DNA of 64,000 bases from Shewanella oneidensis MR-1 (GCF_000146165.2 NC_004347.2:2790001-2854000); one strand, 5' to 3'; shown: positions 42,605 through 52,214, counted from the stretch's first letter. Notes: generated from the letters alone by a model not told the origin. Numbers and translations are program-made.

Positions 42605-44806
42605 CTACATAAACTTAACGTTCAGTGTTACCCCAATTTGGCGTGGATCGCCGTAGCGGATATATTGTTTTTCCGCCCAGCCATTATCGGGCTCATTACC
42701 AAAATAGAAGCCACGAACGCCATATTCTTCATCAAATAAATTGCGGCCCCATAAATACGCCGACCACGCACTTGCCTCATAACCTAAACGCGCATTCACA
42801 ACAGTATATGGCTCGGAGCGGGAATCGTTACTGTCTGAGTAGTAAAACTCGCTCTTACCACTCATATTCAAGTTGGCAAACCAACCCGAGTTCGCACGAT
42901 AGGTGCCGCCTAGGCTGTAGGTTAAGTGTGGTGAATGGGCCAGATCGCGCCCCGTTAAATCCACATCAGTACCGTATTTATCTTGATATTGGTAATTACC
43001 GTAAGCGGTCTGTAACCAGCCAAGGCTTGAGTAAAACTGGAGATTATCCGTGGCGTACCAAGTTGCATCTAGCTCAGCACCGTAGTTGTTTGAGCTACCC
43101 GCATTTTCAGTGTAGAGAATAAACCGTTGTGGCTTATTAGGATCTTGCTGGGAAGCAGCCACCTGCTGATCCTGTCTATCCATATAGAACAGCGCCAGAT
43201 TAGTGTCGATAAGCCCTTCAAACCAATGGGATTTTAAACCGATTTCGTAGTTGTATAGGGTTTCGGTATCAAACTCTTTTTTATCATTGAGTTCGACTGG
43301 CAAGGTCATATTAAAACCACCCGCCTTGTAACCTCGCGCCACTCGGGCGTAGACATTGTGGGACTCATTCAGCACTTTACTCAGTGCGATATGGCCGCCC
43401 CACATGGTTTCACTCGGGTCAAAATTATCATTGTTGGTGTCTGAGTAGTGACTATTACGACGCTCCACACGTAGCCCAACTGATAACACATAGTCAGCAC
43501 CTAAATCGGTGTCCAGCTGGCCAAATAACGCATAGTTTGTGGCTTCATACTGCGAATCTAACACTTCATCAGGCCAGGTATTATATTCAGAATACAATTG
43601 GTTATCTTCTTTGAGGTTCATGGCATAAACCCCAATCAACCAATCGGTTGAGTCTGCAAAAATACGGCCTTGGTCGGTCGAGCTCAAACGAAACTCTTGG
43701 GATAAGGTTTTACGCTGACCGGTTTTGTCCCAAAAGTAATCATACTGACAAGGCGATACATTACCGCCCTCTTCACATTGTTTAGATGCCCAATACTCAG
43801 AATTGGCCCAATCGCCATCGTAACTATAATGATGATCGGTATTGGCAAATGAAGTCAGCGAGGTCAACTCAAACTGCTCTGCCCCCGAATAAGTCGCTTT
43901 AAAACCTGCGCCTGTGGTGCGCTGGCTATCGACACCCGGTTGATCAGTTATGGTGTTTGTCGGATCGTTGGTTAAACTCCACACATCATAACCGTTATCA
44001 AAATCGGCATGTAGCAGGGTTAAATCCAGTTGCAGATCATCAGTTGCATACCAGCGCAATTTCGCGCGGCCGGTAAATTCATCGCGGCCATTGGTATCCT
44101 CTTTATTTAAATACAGATTGTCACGATAACCGTTTTGCTGATGTTGCTGCAGCGCCACGCGGTATAACAATTTACCTGAATCGCTTAAGGGACCAGAGCT
44201 AAAGCCACTGAAGGTTTGCAGATCGTCATTACCTAAAGAAACCTCGGCGCCATGTTCAAACACATCGGTTGGGTCATTACTCTTAAGGTAAATTAAGCCC
44301 GCTAACGCATTGGCACCGTAACGCGTCCCTTGCGGGCCGCGCAACACTTCAACCTGCTGCAGATCGTACATGCTCGACACCATGCCGATACCGGATAAAT
44401 CAATATCATCAACAATATAACCAACTGATGAGTTAGGTGCGCCTTGATATTGCTCTTGCTCACCCACGCCACGGATCTGGAAATACTTGGGGCGAGAACT
44501 ACCACCTGACCAGTTAAAGTTGGCGATGGAGTTCATCACATCTTCAAAGTGCTGGGCGTTTTCATCTTGAATTTGCTGGGCATCGATAACGGTAATGCTT
44601 GAAGGCATTTTTTCTAAACTGGCACTGCGAAAATCCGCCGTAACCACCATGATTTCCATATCATTATTGGGATCAGGTTTGTCGATAGCATCGGTTTGCG
44701 CCCATGCCGACGCACTTAAAGCCGCAGAGACGGCCAGCGCTAATGGTGCACGAGTTAACGATATCGTGAAGATTGAAGATTTGTTGTTAGACTTTTTGTT
44801 AGACAT
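42605..44806 (-). CDS. TonB-dependent outer-membrane receptor, TPP-riboswitch controlled
   Basis: 733 aa: signal peptide (LALAVSAALSASAWAQ, cleaved about residue 36), TonB box-like region DMEIMVVTA, plug domain with FQIRGVG and VEVLRGPQGTRYGANALAG, then a 22-strand barrel ending in VNVKFM-like aromatic terminus. The riboswitch and downstream genes suggest it imports thiamine or a derivative across the outer membrane (the Omr1 type predicted in earlier thiamine regulon work). Its ribosome site lies inside a hairpin. Confidence 0.9.
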   Translation of the reverse strand: MSNKKSNNKSSIFTISLTRAPLALAVSAALSASAWAQTDAIDKPDPNNDMEIMVVTADFRSASLEKMPSSITVIDAQQIQDENAQHFEDVMNSIANFNWSGGSSRPKYFQIRGVGEQEQYQGAPNSSVGYIVDDIDLSGIGMVSSMYDLQQVEVLRGPQGTRYGANALAGLIYLKSNDPTDVFEHGAEVSLGNDDLQTFSGFSSGPLSDSGKLLYRVALQQHQQNGYRDNLYLNKEDTNGRDEFTGRAKLRWYATDDLQLDLTLLHADFDNGYDVWSLTNDPTNTITDQPGVDSQRTTGAGFKATYSGAEQFELTSLTSFANTDHHYSYDGDWANSEYWASKQCEEGGNVSPCQYDYFWDKTGQRKTLSQEFRLSSTDQGRIFADSTDWLIGVYAMNLKEDNQLYSEYNTWPDEVLDSQYEATNYALFGQLDTDLGADYVLSVGLRVERRNSHYSDTNNDNFDPSETMWGGHIALSKVLNESHNVYARVARGYKAGGFNMTLPVELNDKKEFDTETLYNYEIGLKSHWFEGLIDTNLALFYMDRQDQQVAASQQDPNKPQRFILYTENAGSSNNYGAELDATWYATDNLQFYSSLGWLQTAYGNYQYQDKYGTDVDLTGRDLAHSPHLTYSLGGTYRANSGWFANLNMSGKSEFYYSDSNDSRSEPYTVVNARLGYEASAWSAYLWGRNLFDEEYGVRGFYFGNEPDNGWAEKQYIRYGDPRQIGVTLNVKFM

Positions 44807-44807
44807 A

Positions 44808-44833
44808 GGACCTCAAATATACGTTTGAGATCC
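44808..44833 (-). promoter_or_regulatory. hairpin sequestering the receptor ribosome binding site
   Basis: On the - strand GGA-T-CTCAAA and TTTGAG-G-TCC pair around a 6-base loop. The GAGG that serves as Shine-Dalgarno for the ATG at 44806 is inside the right arm. Placed just after the TPP aptamer, it is a likely expression platform acting on translation. Confidence 0.6.
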
Positions 44834-44870
44834 GGCAACGAATAAGCGATTCAGAAGTGTGCTGTTGATT

Positions 44871-44967
44871 GGCCCATTCCTACGCCGGTATTAGCCGGAT
44901 CAGGTTCTAAGGGTTCGTCTGATGACATCTCAGTCTGCCGAATTTTGGCAAACACCCCTTGGCGGCG
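44871..44967 (-). ncRNA. TPP riboswitch (THI element)
   Basis: On the - strand the conserved TPP aptamer blocks appear in order: GGGGTG, CTGAGA, ACCCTTAGAACCTGATCC, GGCTAATACCGGCGTAGGAA. The order and spacing are canonical. It lies about 65 bases before the receptor gene, and AGTATA at 44971 (TATACT on the - strand) is a plausible -10 for the transcript. TPP binding is expected to shut off the thiamine uptake operon. The rest of the 362-base gap to the divergent gene at 45169 shows no other element. Confidence 0.95.
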
Positions 44968-45168
44968 CTTAGTATACATGACGAAAATAATAAAGTAGAC
45001 ACACTTCTGCCTGTGATGCCCTGAAATAGCCCTCAAATCATTGTCTATGAACCCTTTGAAAGCATCATGTTAAACATCGCAGCTAAAATTCTTTGGCCCA
45101 TTTGACCGCTTATCACGATAATGTTATAGAAGGCCGCCATTGCACATAGGATAAGAGGATCATACTCA

Positions 45169-45849
45169 ATGCAGCTAAAACCGTTAGCCAAAGGACGTTA
45201 TAGCCAGCGATGGGAGCAAGACTATCCCCTTATTGAAGCGGTGATACTCAGCTGTATCAGCGAAGTTAAAATGCTTAAAAAAGGCACTCACCTCATGACA
45301 CAAGGTGAAGCCATAACCTCATTGGTGTTGGTAAAACAAGGGCGCGTATCACTTGGCCATACCGCCAAAAATGGCCGATGCTTTCAATTAGGGACTATCG
45401 ATTGTGATTCGCAACTTTTTGGTGAAATGGAGTTTTTTACTCAGTATCACTGTCAGTTGGATATTATTGCCAATGAGCCCTTAGAAATTATGGTCATTAG
45501 CGCCGAAAAACTGCAGCACTCCCTTGGGCAACATCCGCAGCTAGCGTTATTTTTCGCCAGTGCTATTGCCATTGACTACCAAGACACCGTCGATATTTTT
45601 ACCCGGCGACTGTTGTATCCCATCAGCTATAACGTGGCATACGATATTTACCATGAATATTTAAATGATTTACCTGTCGATGGCTTTAGTAAACGCTATT
45701 TAGAGGCGGAGCGATTTGGTACAACCGATCGCGTCTACCGAAGAGCACTACAACTGCTTGAAGAACTTGGCCTGATTGAACGAAACAAAGAAGGGATTAG
45801 GATTAAAGATCTCAATGCCCTTAAACAATTTGTTGAAGCTGCGATATAA
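45169..45849 (+). CDS. Crp/Fnr family regulator (YeiL-like)
   Basis: 226 aa: cyclic-nucleotide-binding beta-roll at about 20-120 (GTHLMTQGEAITSLVLVKQG, GEMEFF), a dimerisation helix, then a winged-helix C-terminus (FGTTDRVYRRALQLLEELGL). The usual cAMP-binding Arg-Ser pair is not obvious, so the effector is probably different. The layout resembles E. coli YeiL. The neighbouring nucleoside genes suggest it may control them. AGAGGATC precedes the ATG. Confidence 0.8.
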   Translation: MQLKPLAKGRYSQRWEQDYPLIEAVILSCISEVKMLKKGTHLMTQGEAITSLVLVKQGRVSLGHTAKNGRCFQLGTIDCDSQLFGEMEFFTQYHCQLDIIANEPLEIMVISAEKLQHSLGQHPQLALFFASAIAIDYQDTVDIFTRRLLYPISYNVAYDIYHEYLNDLPVDGFSKRYLEAERFGTTDRVYRRALQLLEELGLIERNKEGIRIKDLNALKQFVEAAI

Positions 45850-45854
45850 CAAAT

Positions 45855-45881
45855 TAAAAAAGCCCACTCGTGAGAGTGGGC
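45855..45881 (-). terminator. terminator of the TsgA-like gene
   Basis: GCCCACTC-GTGA-GAGTGGGC forms an 8-bp stem; on the - strand it is followed by TTTTTTAATTTG. It lies just after the stop of the - strand transporter gene. The + strand lacks a T-run. Confidence 0.85.
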
Positions 45882-45909
45882 AAAATCCATTTACGTAACA
45901 AAAGGATTT

Positions 45910-47064
45910 TTATGCCGTTGCAGACTTCATTCGACCTGAAACAATCAACATAATAAATATCGCTACATATAATAGCGGAATGACATACATCACAGTTTGC
46001 AAACCAATAATGCGTTCAAAGAATGAGCTAATGGCGGGACTAAACATGGCGCCGGTACTGCCACTAATCAGAATATAGGACACATTTTTACTGCTGGCCT
46101 TTTTAACAAAAGACACACCATAAGCAATAAATGCGTTGTAAAGGGCTGCACACACAAAGCCATAACCATAGGTTAAATAACTCATCCAATGAAGCTTATC
46201 GGTCGTCACAATCATGAAAGTGATGACCATGGCAAGGCCGATAATCCCAACTAAGAAATGGTGAATTTTTACCCGAGTCACAATCAGCGTCGAAATTAAC
46301 GCACCAATCAATGCAGCAGACCAATATTGGGTAATAATATTGCCCGCTTCTTCAAATGGAATATCAAATTTTTGCTTAACAAATAAAGGGGCCCACGTTA
46401 AAAACGTATAGAGTGCTAGCATGCCTAAAAACAGCCCTATGCCACCGCTAATAATGCCGAAATTCCATTCCGATTGTTGCTTATCTTCCGTATTCGATGA
46501 TTGCTCACATAGCGAAAAATTAGTGAACAAGGTAATAATCACGGTTCCTAACGCGACTAAACCTACGGCTAAGTAACTGTAACTCCATGACAATGAACTT
46601 GTGAGTGCGTAAGTTGTGATTAAAGGGAAAATAACCCCAGCAATATTAAACGTGGCATCTTGAACGACGAGCATGGTGCTTTGTAATTTCTCTTGCCACA
46701 CAGATACCACTATCGTACCCGCAATACATAAGCCTACACCGCCACAAAAACCAATTAACGTCATGGCGACCATCACTACTTTTAGCGAAGGGGTAAGATG
46801 TAACGCGACAGCACACAATGCCACTAGGCTGTAACTAATTAAGGTAATTCGCTTGATACCCAATTTTTCAATAAAGAAAAAAGCAGCAATAGTTCCCGCC
46901 AATGCGCCACCATTAAGCAAGGAGAATATGGAGGCAACGTCATTTACGTTTGCTGAAAATTTATCCGCAATAGGTTCAATCAGCATCCCAAATTGAGTTG
47001 CAAAACCCGCCATAATAAAGTTAGCGAGAAAACTAATCGCGGTTAAGGTGATTTTATTATTCAT
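45910..47064 (-). CDS. TsgA-like MFS transporter
   Basis: 384 aa, about 12 membrane helices. TsgA-like start (ISFLANFIMAGFATQFGMLI) and helix-4 GFCGGVGLCIAGTIVVS. The E. coli relative TsgA (393 aa) has unknown substrate. It lies 51 bases after deoD on the same strand, so uptake of purine nucleosides or related compounds is plausible. Confidence 0.8.
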   Translation of the reverse strand: MNNKITLTAISFLANFIMAGFATQFGMLIEPIADKFSANVNDVASIFSLLNGGALAGTIAAFFFIEKLGIKRITLISYSLVALCAVALHLTPSLKVVMVAMTLIGFCGGVGLCIAGTIVVSVWQEKLQSTMLVVQDATFNIAGVIFPLITTYALTSSLSWSYSYLAVGLVALGTVIITLFTNFSLCEQSSNTEDKQQSEWNFGIISGGIGLFLGMLALYTFLTWAPLFVKQKFDIPFEEAGNIITQYWSAALIGALISTLIVTRVKIHHFLVGIIGLAMVITFMIVTTDKLHWMSYLTYGYGFVCAALYNAFIAYGVSFVKKASSKNVSYILISGSTGAMFSPAISSFFERIIGLQTVMYVIPLLYVAIFIMLIVSGRMKSATA

Positions 47065-47114
47065 ATTGTCATTCCATCAGTGAAATGCTAAGGGTACAAA
47101 GGATAGCGTTAACC

Positions 47115-47819
47115 CTAATTAAGTGCGGTTTCTAAGGCGAGTTCAATCATATTATTGAAAGATAACTGCCGCTCTTGCGCCGTGGTTTCTTCACCCGTTA
47201 AACAGTGGTCCGACACCGTCAGAATGGCTAACGATTCAATACCCTGTTGGTGTGCTAAGCCATAAAGTCCAGCCACTTCCATATCAATACCTAATACCCC
47301 GAAACGCTCAAGCGCAGGGATCATATCTTCGTCAGGATCATAATAAAGATCGCCACTAAATACGTTGCCAACTTTCACGCTAATGCCTTTTTCATTGGCT
47401 TTGGTATAGGCTTTGTGCAGTAAGGAAAAGGTGGCTGAGGTCGCCATATGGTAGCCACTGCTGCGTTTAGCATTCGTCGGGGAATCTGTGCCTGCGGCTT
47501 GAGCTAAAATCACATCGCGCATTTCGACATGCTGTTGGGTCGCCCCTAAACTACCGATACGAATAATGCGTTTCACGCCAAAAAAATTAATTAACTCATG
47601 ACCATAAAGCACCATAGATGAAATACCCATGCCATGGCCCATCACCGAAATACGTTGCCCTTGGTAATAGCCTGTGTAACCCAGCATATTGCGAACGTTA
47701 GTCACTTCTACGGCATCCGTAAGATAGGTTTCAGCGATATATTTCGCCCGCAGTGGATCGCCTGGCATAATAACAGTTTCAGCAAAATCAGTGGGTTGAG
47801 CATTAATATGAGCCGTCAT
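47115..47819 (-). CDS. deoD: purine nucleoside phosphorylase DeoD-type
   Basis: 234 aa (E. coli DeoD 239). Cleaves purine (deoxy)nucleosides with phosphate to base and (deoxy)ribose-1-phosphate. The start is MTAHINAQPTDFAETVIMPG with GDPLRAKYIAE; GSLGA and the nucleoside-site GIDMEVAGLYG are present, and Asp in TVSDHCLTGE is the catalytic Asp. The ATG at 47819 has GAGGATAG upstream; 14 codons before it are also open. It forms a pair with the TsgA-like gene, separate from any deoCAB cluster. Confidence 0.94.
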   Translation of the reverse strand: MTAHINAQPTDFAETVIMPGDPLRAKYIAETYLTDAVEVTNVRNMLGYTGYYQGQRISVMGHGMGISSMVLYGHELINFFGVKRIIRIGSLGATQQHVEMRDVILAQAAGTDSPTNAKRSSGYHMATSATFSLLHKAYTKANEKGISVKVGNVFSGDLYYDPDEDMIPALERFGVLGIDMEVAGLYGLAHQQGIESLAILTVSDHCLTGEETTAQERQLSFNNMIELALETALN

Positions 47820-48003
47820 AGGTCTATCCTCATGTGGTAATATGCAGATAGTAGTGCTCAAACACGAAAAATTTTTAGGACTAAAGTCCGGATTTTCTCT
47901 TGCTTAACCCCTTTTTTGTTAAAAGTGGATAATTTGTCGCAACGTTTACACTTAGCATAATAAAACCTAGTAACAAAAAGCGGCTTAACACATTGTATTT
48001 GAT

Positions 48004-48043
48004 ACAAATAAAAAAGACTTACTCAGCAAATAGAGTAAGTCTT
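48004..48043 (-). terminator. terminator for the ycfL-type gene, now separated by a MITE
   Basis: AAGACTTACTC (48014-48024) pairs with GAGTAAGTCTT (48033-48043), and on the - strand the stem is followed by TTTTTATTTG. The nearest upstream - strand gene is ycfL at 48370; a 264-bp MITE lies between. Confidence 0.7.
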
Positions 48044-48095
48044 ATTAGAATATATTTTTTATCAAAAATGCAGAAAAACCAGTACAAACTCACTA

Positions 48096-48359
48096 GGGCG
48101 TGTTGACGTTTCGAGATTAAATTTTGTTCGTTCTGGCAAGCTCGTGCTCGCGAAACGAGGAATGATGTGTAGTTATTCTACTCAAATGACGAGTGACAAA
48201 GAGCAAGGGCTTGCCAGACGAACCCTTCGGGCAGCATTTGGCTGACGTTTCTGCTGCGTTATCGTCCGTTTATGTAGAATAACTACACTGCACGGACTTT
48301 GCCTTGCATAAAAGCCAGCCAAATTGCTGCAAAAATAACCCTGAAACGTCAACACGCCC
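48096..48359. mobile_element. 264-bp MITE, copy 1
   Basis: Starts GGGCGTGTTGACGTTTC and ends with the reverse complement, flanked on both sides by TA (target duplication). No coding capacity. Contains an internal inverted repeat (TGTAGTTATTCTAC at 48168, GTAGAATAACTACA at 48274). A second copy with about nine differences is at 56642. The termini resemble those of the IS5-family element at 58846 (GGGTCTGTTGATCTTT), which may share the transposase type. Confidence 0.9.
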
Positions 48360-48369
48360 TAGCAGTAAA

Positions 48370-48765
48370 CTAGTTTGAATAGGTCTTGCGCACATAAACG
48401 TCGAATTTCACCACTTGGGCATTAGGCGCGACTGCCGACACTTGTAACTGTTGTTTACCGTGCAATTTAACCGATTTCCAACTGCTACCTTCATCTTCAA
48501 TAGTAAAACCGCTGGCGTCATACCAAGTAAACTTGTATTGCACTCGCATATCGCTAGAAGATTTACTGACGATCAGCGCCGAACCTTGGATAAGATCCCC
48601 TACCCGGCGCGCCTCAACCCCTTGCACACTGATATCACGGGCAAAGCTCTTGCTATCGACGCGATTTTCACCCAATGAACTCACTGAAATACCCGCTGTA
48701 TTAGAAGAGCAGGCACCAAGTGTCAGTGCCGCTGCTAGCATTAATCCACTGTAAATTGATTTCAT
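48370..48765 (-). CDS. YcfL family lipoprotein
   Basis: 131 aa with a lipoprotein signal (MKSIYSGLMLAAALTLGACS; lipobox LGAC, Cys at 19). The rest is the small YcfL/DUF1425 domain. In E. coli ycfL lies with hinT, lpoB and thiK; here hinT is three genes upstream with two thioesterases between. Role unknown. GAGGG lies 8 bases before the ATG at 48765. Confidence 0.8.
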   Translation of the reverse strand: MKSIYSGLMLAAALTLGACSSNTAGISVSSLGENRVDSKSFARDISVQGVEARRVGDLIQGSALIVSKSSSDMRVQYKFTWYDASGFTIEDEGSSWKSVKLHGKQQLQVSAVAPNAQVVKFDVYVRKTYSN

Positions 48766-48882
48766 GTTGTTTTCCCTCACTCAAAAAACCTTAGCGACAA
48801 ACGACTTATGGGCAATGACACTAATCGAATCGAGCTGAACTTAGGCTTAACGCGAGCACGCAAGTCCAGCTCAAAGCAGTTG

Positions 48883-49362
48883 TTAATCAATTAAAAAATG
48901 CGCCCGCGCGGTGGCAATCAACTGTTTACGATTGGTTTGCCAGCAATTGATACTCACGTTAGCGACCCGTCGACCTTGGCGGGTAATCCTGCACTCGGCA
49001 AAGCTGTCTTTATGTAAGCCCGCACGCAGGTAATCAATCGAGAAATCAACCACCTTAGGTACTTTGGCGGTTTGCATAAATACCATTAACTGCACGATAG
49101 CTGACATTTCCATAAAACCAGCAATCACTCCACCATGAATGGCGGGCAGAATGGGATTACCAATATTGTCATCCTTGGCGGGAAGTTTAAAAATCAACTC
49201 ATCGCCAAACCGCTCCACCTTCATGCCAATAAACTTAGCATAAGGCACATGTTCGAGCAGATGACCAAAGTCGTTCAGCTCGGTCGCCCGTTTAACAATC
49301 CCTTGTACATCAAGGATTTTAGACTCCGTTGGTATAGCATCGGTCGTCTTATTTGAGCTCAT
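48883..49362 (-). CDS. PaaI/hotdog-fold thioesterase
   Basis: 159 aa hotdog fold. IHGGVIAGFMEMSAIVQLM contains the HGG motif of the PaaI family, with the MKVERFGDELIFKLPA strand before it. Probably hydrolyses an acyl-CoA or aryl-CoA. It overlaps the next thioesterase gene by 14 bases and has AGGAGAG before its ATG. Confidence 0.88.
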   Translation of the reverse strand: MSSNKTTDAIPTESKILDVQGIVKRATELNDFGHLLEHVPYAKFIGMKVERFGDELIFKLPAKDDNIGNPILPAIHGGVIAGFMEMSAIVQLMVFMQTAKVPKVVDFSIDYLRAGLHKDSFAECRITRQGRRVANVSINCWQTNRKQLIATARAHFLID

Positions 49363-49876
49363 TTGTCTCTCCTAAGGGCGGCACAGCTTCTCCAATCAAA
49401 GCTTGTCTAAAGGCATCGCCTACCATTTCAGGGCTAATCCGCATAAAGGAGCCCACCGCATGTGCGATAGGATCATCGATACTGTCCTGATAGGCAATGG
49501 CGCGGGTAAAAGCGATATTGGATGACAACTTATAGCACTCTGCAAAGCCATACACTGATTTATGTGGCTGCGCGGGTTTCATATAATCTACCCGTAGATC
49601 GAGGGTAGGCGAAATCTCTAAGGATTGATACTTTTGAAAAATCGCACTCACTACGGCACTACCACAGGCGGTGTCCATCAAGGTGGTGATCACACCGCCG
49701 TGGATAACGCCAGTATCGGGATAACCAATTAACTCAGTACTATAGGGTAACTCAATTAGCACATGGTGCTCACTGGCTTCGAGCACGGTTAAACCTAAAC
49801 GACGACATTGAGCTAACTGATCGACAAACCGCTGTGCCATTTGGGTTAGCGGAAAAAAATCGGGATTAACCTTCAT
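49349..49876 (-). CDS. PaaI/hotdog-fold thioesterase (second copy)
   Basis: 175 aa. [19 protein letters not shown] carries the HGG motif and catalytic Asp. It overlaps hinT by 4 bases and the following thioesterase by 14, so hinT and the two thioesterases are one operon. The two paralogues are divergent and may form a heteromer or act on different acyl chains. Confidence 0.88.
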   Translation of the reverse strand: MKVNPDFFPLTQMAQRFVDQLAQCRRLGLTVLEASEHHVLIELPYSTELIGYPDTGVIHGGVITTLMDTACGSAVVSAIFQKYQSLEISPTLDLRVDYMKPAQPHKSVYGFAECYKLSSNIAFTRAIAYQDSIDDPIAHAVGSFMRISPEMVGDAFRQALIGEAVPPLGETNELK

Positions 49877-50229
49877 TGACCTTGGCTCAGCATGGGTCCC
49901 AGCGGCTCTCCGCCGACGAGGTGAATATGGATATGGTACACTTCCTGTCCGCCATGTTTGTTGCAGTTCATGATTAAACGATAACCGTCTTTAGCAATCC
50001 CCGCCTCTGTTGCCAGTTTGGCTGCCACTGTCATCATCCGGCCAAGTGCTGGTTCATCCGAGGCTTTCATGTCATTTGCGGTTGGGATCAAATGATTCGG
50101 CACAATTAGAATATGGGTTGGCGCCTTCGGTGAAATATCTCTAAAGGCGGTCACCAGCTCGTCTTGATACAGAATGTCGGCGGGAATTTCGCGGCGGATA
50201 ATTTTGCTGAAAATGGTTTCTTCGGCCAT
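49873..50229 (-). CDS. hinT: HIT-family purine nucleoside phosphoramidase HinT
   Basis: 118 aa (E. coli HinT 119). Start [20 protein letters not shown]; catalytic His triad in [11 protein letters not shown] near the C-terminus; conserved [18 protein letters not shown]. Hydrolyses adenosine phosphoramidates. First gene of the operon with two thioesterases. GGAGGA precedes the ATG. Confidence 0.95.
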   Translation of the reverse strand: MAEETIFSKIIRREIPADILYQDELVTAFRDISPKAPTHILIVPNHLIPTANDMKASDEPALGRMMTVAAKLATEAGIAKDGYRLIMNCNKHGGQEVYHIHIHLVGGEPLGPMLSQGQ

Positions 50230-50374
50230 GGGGAGTCCTCCTTGGGTTAATTGGGATAGTATACTAGCAATTCAATGCGTTGTGTCTCCAGATATTTTGT
50301 GTTTCATTTGCCTGTTGTCGGTATTTTTGGCAGCATGACGCCCATTAAAACGCATCGGTTTTACAGGATAAATT

Positions 50375-52141
50375 ATGATCCACTATCACATCATCCCCGT
50401 CGATCCTAAGGCGCATTTATTTGCCGTCACCATGACGGTGCAAAAGCCCCTACCCACCCAAGTATTCAGCCTGCCCGCTTGGCTTCCTGGCAGTTATATG
50501 GTGCGGGATTTTGCCAAGAATATTATCGAGCTCAAAGCCACAGGCAATGATGGAGAGGCGCTTAAACTCACTCAGCTTGATAAACAAACCTGGTCAGTCG
50601 ACCAGCACTGCGAGCAAATTACCCTGACCTATCAAGTCTATGCTTGGGACTTATCGGTTCGCACCGCGCATCTGGATATGACCCACGGCTTCTTTAACGG
50701 CAGCAGTGTGTTTTTGGCCGCCCATGGATTTGAAGCAAGCCTACACAGAGTCACAATGCAAGCGCCCACAGAACACGCCTTAAACGAGTGGCGCCTTGCC
50801 ACCAGCATGACACGTCAAAGCGGTGATGAATTTGCCTTTGGGGACTTTTGTGCCGAAAGCTATGACGATCTTATCGACCATCCAGTCGAAATGGGTCTGT
50901 TCACACACGCCAGTTTTGAAGCCTGCGGCGTCAGACACGATATCGTGTTAAACGGTCGCCACCGCGCTCATATGCCTAGACTTTGCCAAGATTTAAAAGC
51001 GATTTGCGAATATCAAATCAAGCTGTTTGGTACGCCTGCGCCCTTTGAGCGTTATCTGTTTATGACCACAGTGCTCGACAATGGCTTTGGCGGTTTAGAA
51101 CATCGATCATCGACCGCATTAATGTGTTCGCGCAAGGACTTACCGCTGTCGATGGATGCGCCGTTCAATAACGACTATCGCACCTATTTATCGCTCTGCA
51201 GCCATGAGTATTTCCATAGCTGGAATGTCAAGCGCATCAAGCCCGAATGCTTCTTACCCTACCAACTCGAGGCGGAAACCTATACCCCACAGCTATGGGC
51301 CTATGAGGGTATCACCTCCTATTACGATGACTTCCTCACCTACCGCGCAGGATTAGTGGATGAGCAAAGCTACTTGGATATGTTAAGTGAAACCTTTACT
51401 AGGGTGTATCGCAGTCAAGGCCGCTTTAAGCAAAGTATTAAAGATTCAAGCTTTAACGCTTGGACTAAGTTCTACAAGCAGGATGAAAACGCCCAAAACG
51501 CCATTATCAGTTATTACACTAAGGGGGCCCTGTTTGCCCTGTATCTCGACTTAACCCTAAGAAGCGAGACGCTGGGTAAGCACAATCTCGATGATCTGAT
51601 GACGATTCTATGGCAGGAATATGCGCTGCAAAATCGTGGCACCACAGACGAATGTCATCAAAAAATTGTTGAGCGCTTACTGGAGCGTGATTGTCAGGAC
51701 CTGTTCGCCTATTTAGACAATACCGACGATATCCCTCTCGCTACGCTGCTCGCCGAGTTTGGTGTGGAGTTTACCTTACGCACGAGCAATGGGGCACAGG
51801 ATGTGGGCGGTGGCACAATCAAAGGTTATGAGATTGCCTTTGGTGCTAAAACACAAGCGACACCAATGGGTCTAAAAATCACCACAGTTGCCCAAGGCAG
51901 TCCGGCGCACCTTGCGGGGTTAAGCGCCGGAGATATCTTAATTGCTGCAGATAATCTACAAGTGACAAGCCAATTTGAAGCCCAGCTTCAACAATATCCG
52001 CTCGGACAAAGCTTGACCCTACATTGGTTTAGACGAGATGAACTCATGACGGGCGAACTAACTATTGCCGCAGCACCCAAAGATACCGTTGCGTTAACTA
52101 TCACCGATAAAACGAAACTGAAGGCTTGGTTAGGGCGCTAG
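50375..52141 (+). CDS. M61 family metallopeptidase with PDZ domain
   Basis: 588 aa. An N-terminal immunoglobulin-like domain (VFSLPAWLPGSYMVRDFAKN) is followed by a thermolysin-like zinc domain with HEYFHSWNVKRIKP (HExxH) and the distal Glu in WAYEGITSYYDD. A C-terminal PDZ domain lies at about 480-560 (GLKITTVAQGSPAHLAGLSA). The family releases N-terminal glycine or alanine. No signal peptide, so probably cytoplasmic. Divergent from hinT. Confidence 0.93.
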   Translation: MIHYHIIPVDPKAHLFAVTMTVQKPLPTQVFSLPAWLPGSYMVRDFAKNIIELKATGNDGEALKLTQLDKQTWSVDQHCEQITLTYQVYAWDLSVRTAHLDMTHGFFNGSSVFLAAHGFEASLHRVTMQAPTEHALNEWRLATSMTRQSGDEFAFGDFCAESYDDLIDHPVEMGLFTHASFEACGVRHDIVLNGRHRAHMPRLCQDLKAICEYQIKLFGTPAPFERYLFMTTVLDNGFGGLEHRSSTALMCSRKDLPLSMDAPFNNDYRTYLSLCSHEYFHSWNVKRIKPECFLPYQLEAETYTPQLWAYEGITSYYDDFLTYRAGLVDEQSYLDMLSETFTRVYRSQGRFKQSIKDSSFNAWTKFYKQDENAQNAIISYYTKGALFALYLDLTLRSETLGKHNLDDLMTILWQEYALQNRGTTDECHQKIVERLLERDCQDLFAYLDNTDDIPLATLLAEFGVEFTLRTSNGAQDVGGGTIKGYEIAFGAKTQATPMGLKITTVAQGSPAHLAGLSAGDILIAADNLQVTSQFEAQLQQYPLGQSLTLHWFRRDELMTGELTIAAAPKDTVALTITDKTKLKAWLGR

Positions 52142-52159
52142 GCCTTAACGACTCAAAAC

Positions 52160-52193
52160 AAAAAGGCAATTGCACATAGCGATTGCCCTTTTT
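52160..52193. terminator. bidirectional terminator between M61 peptidase and LuxR genes
   Basis: AAAAAGGCAAT and ATTGCC-C-TTTTT pair with an 11-base loop, giving A and T tracts on both sides. Confidence 0.8.
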
Positions 52194-52214
52194 GCTTGGA
52201 TTTGGCTTATCGAC

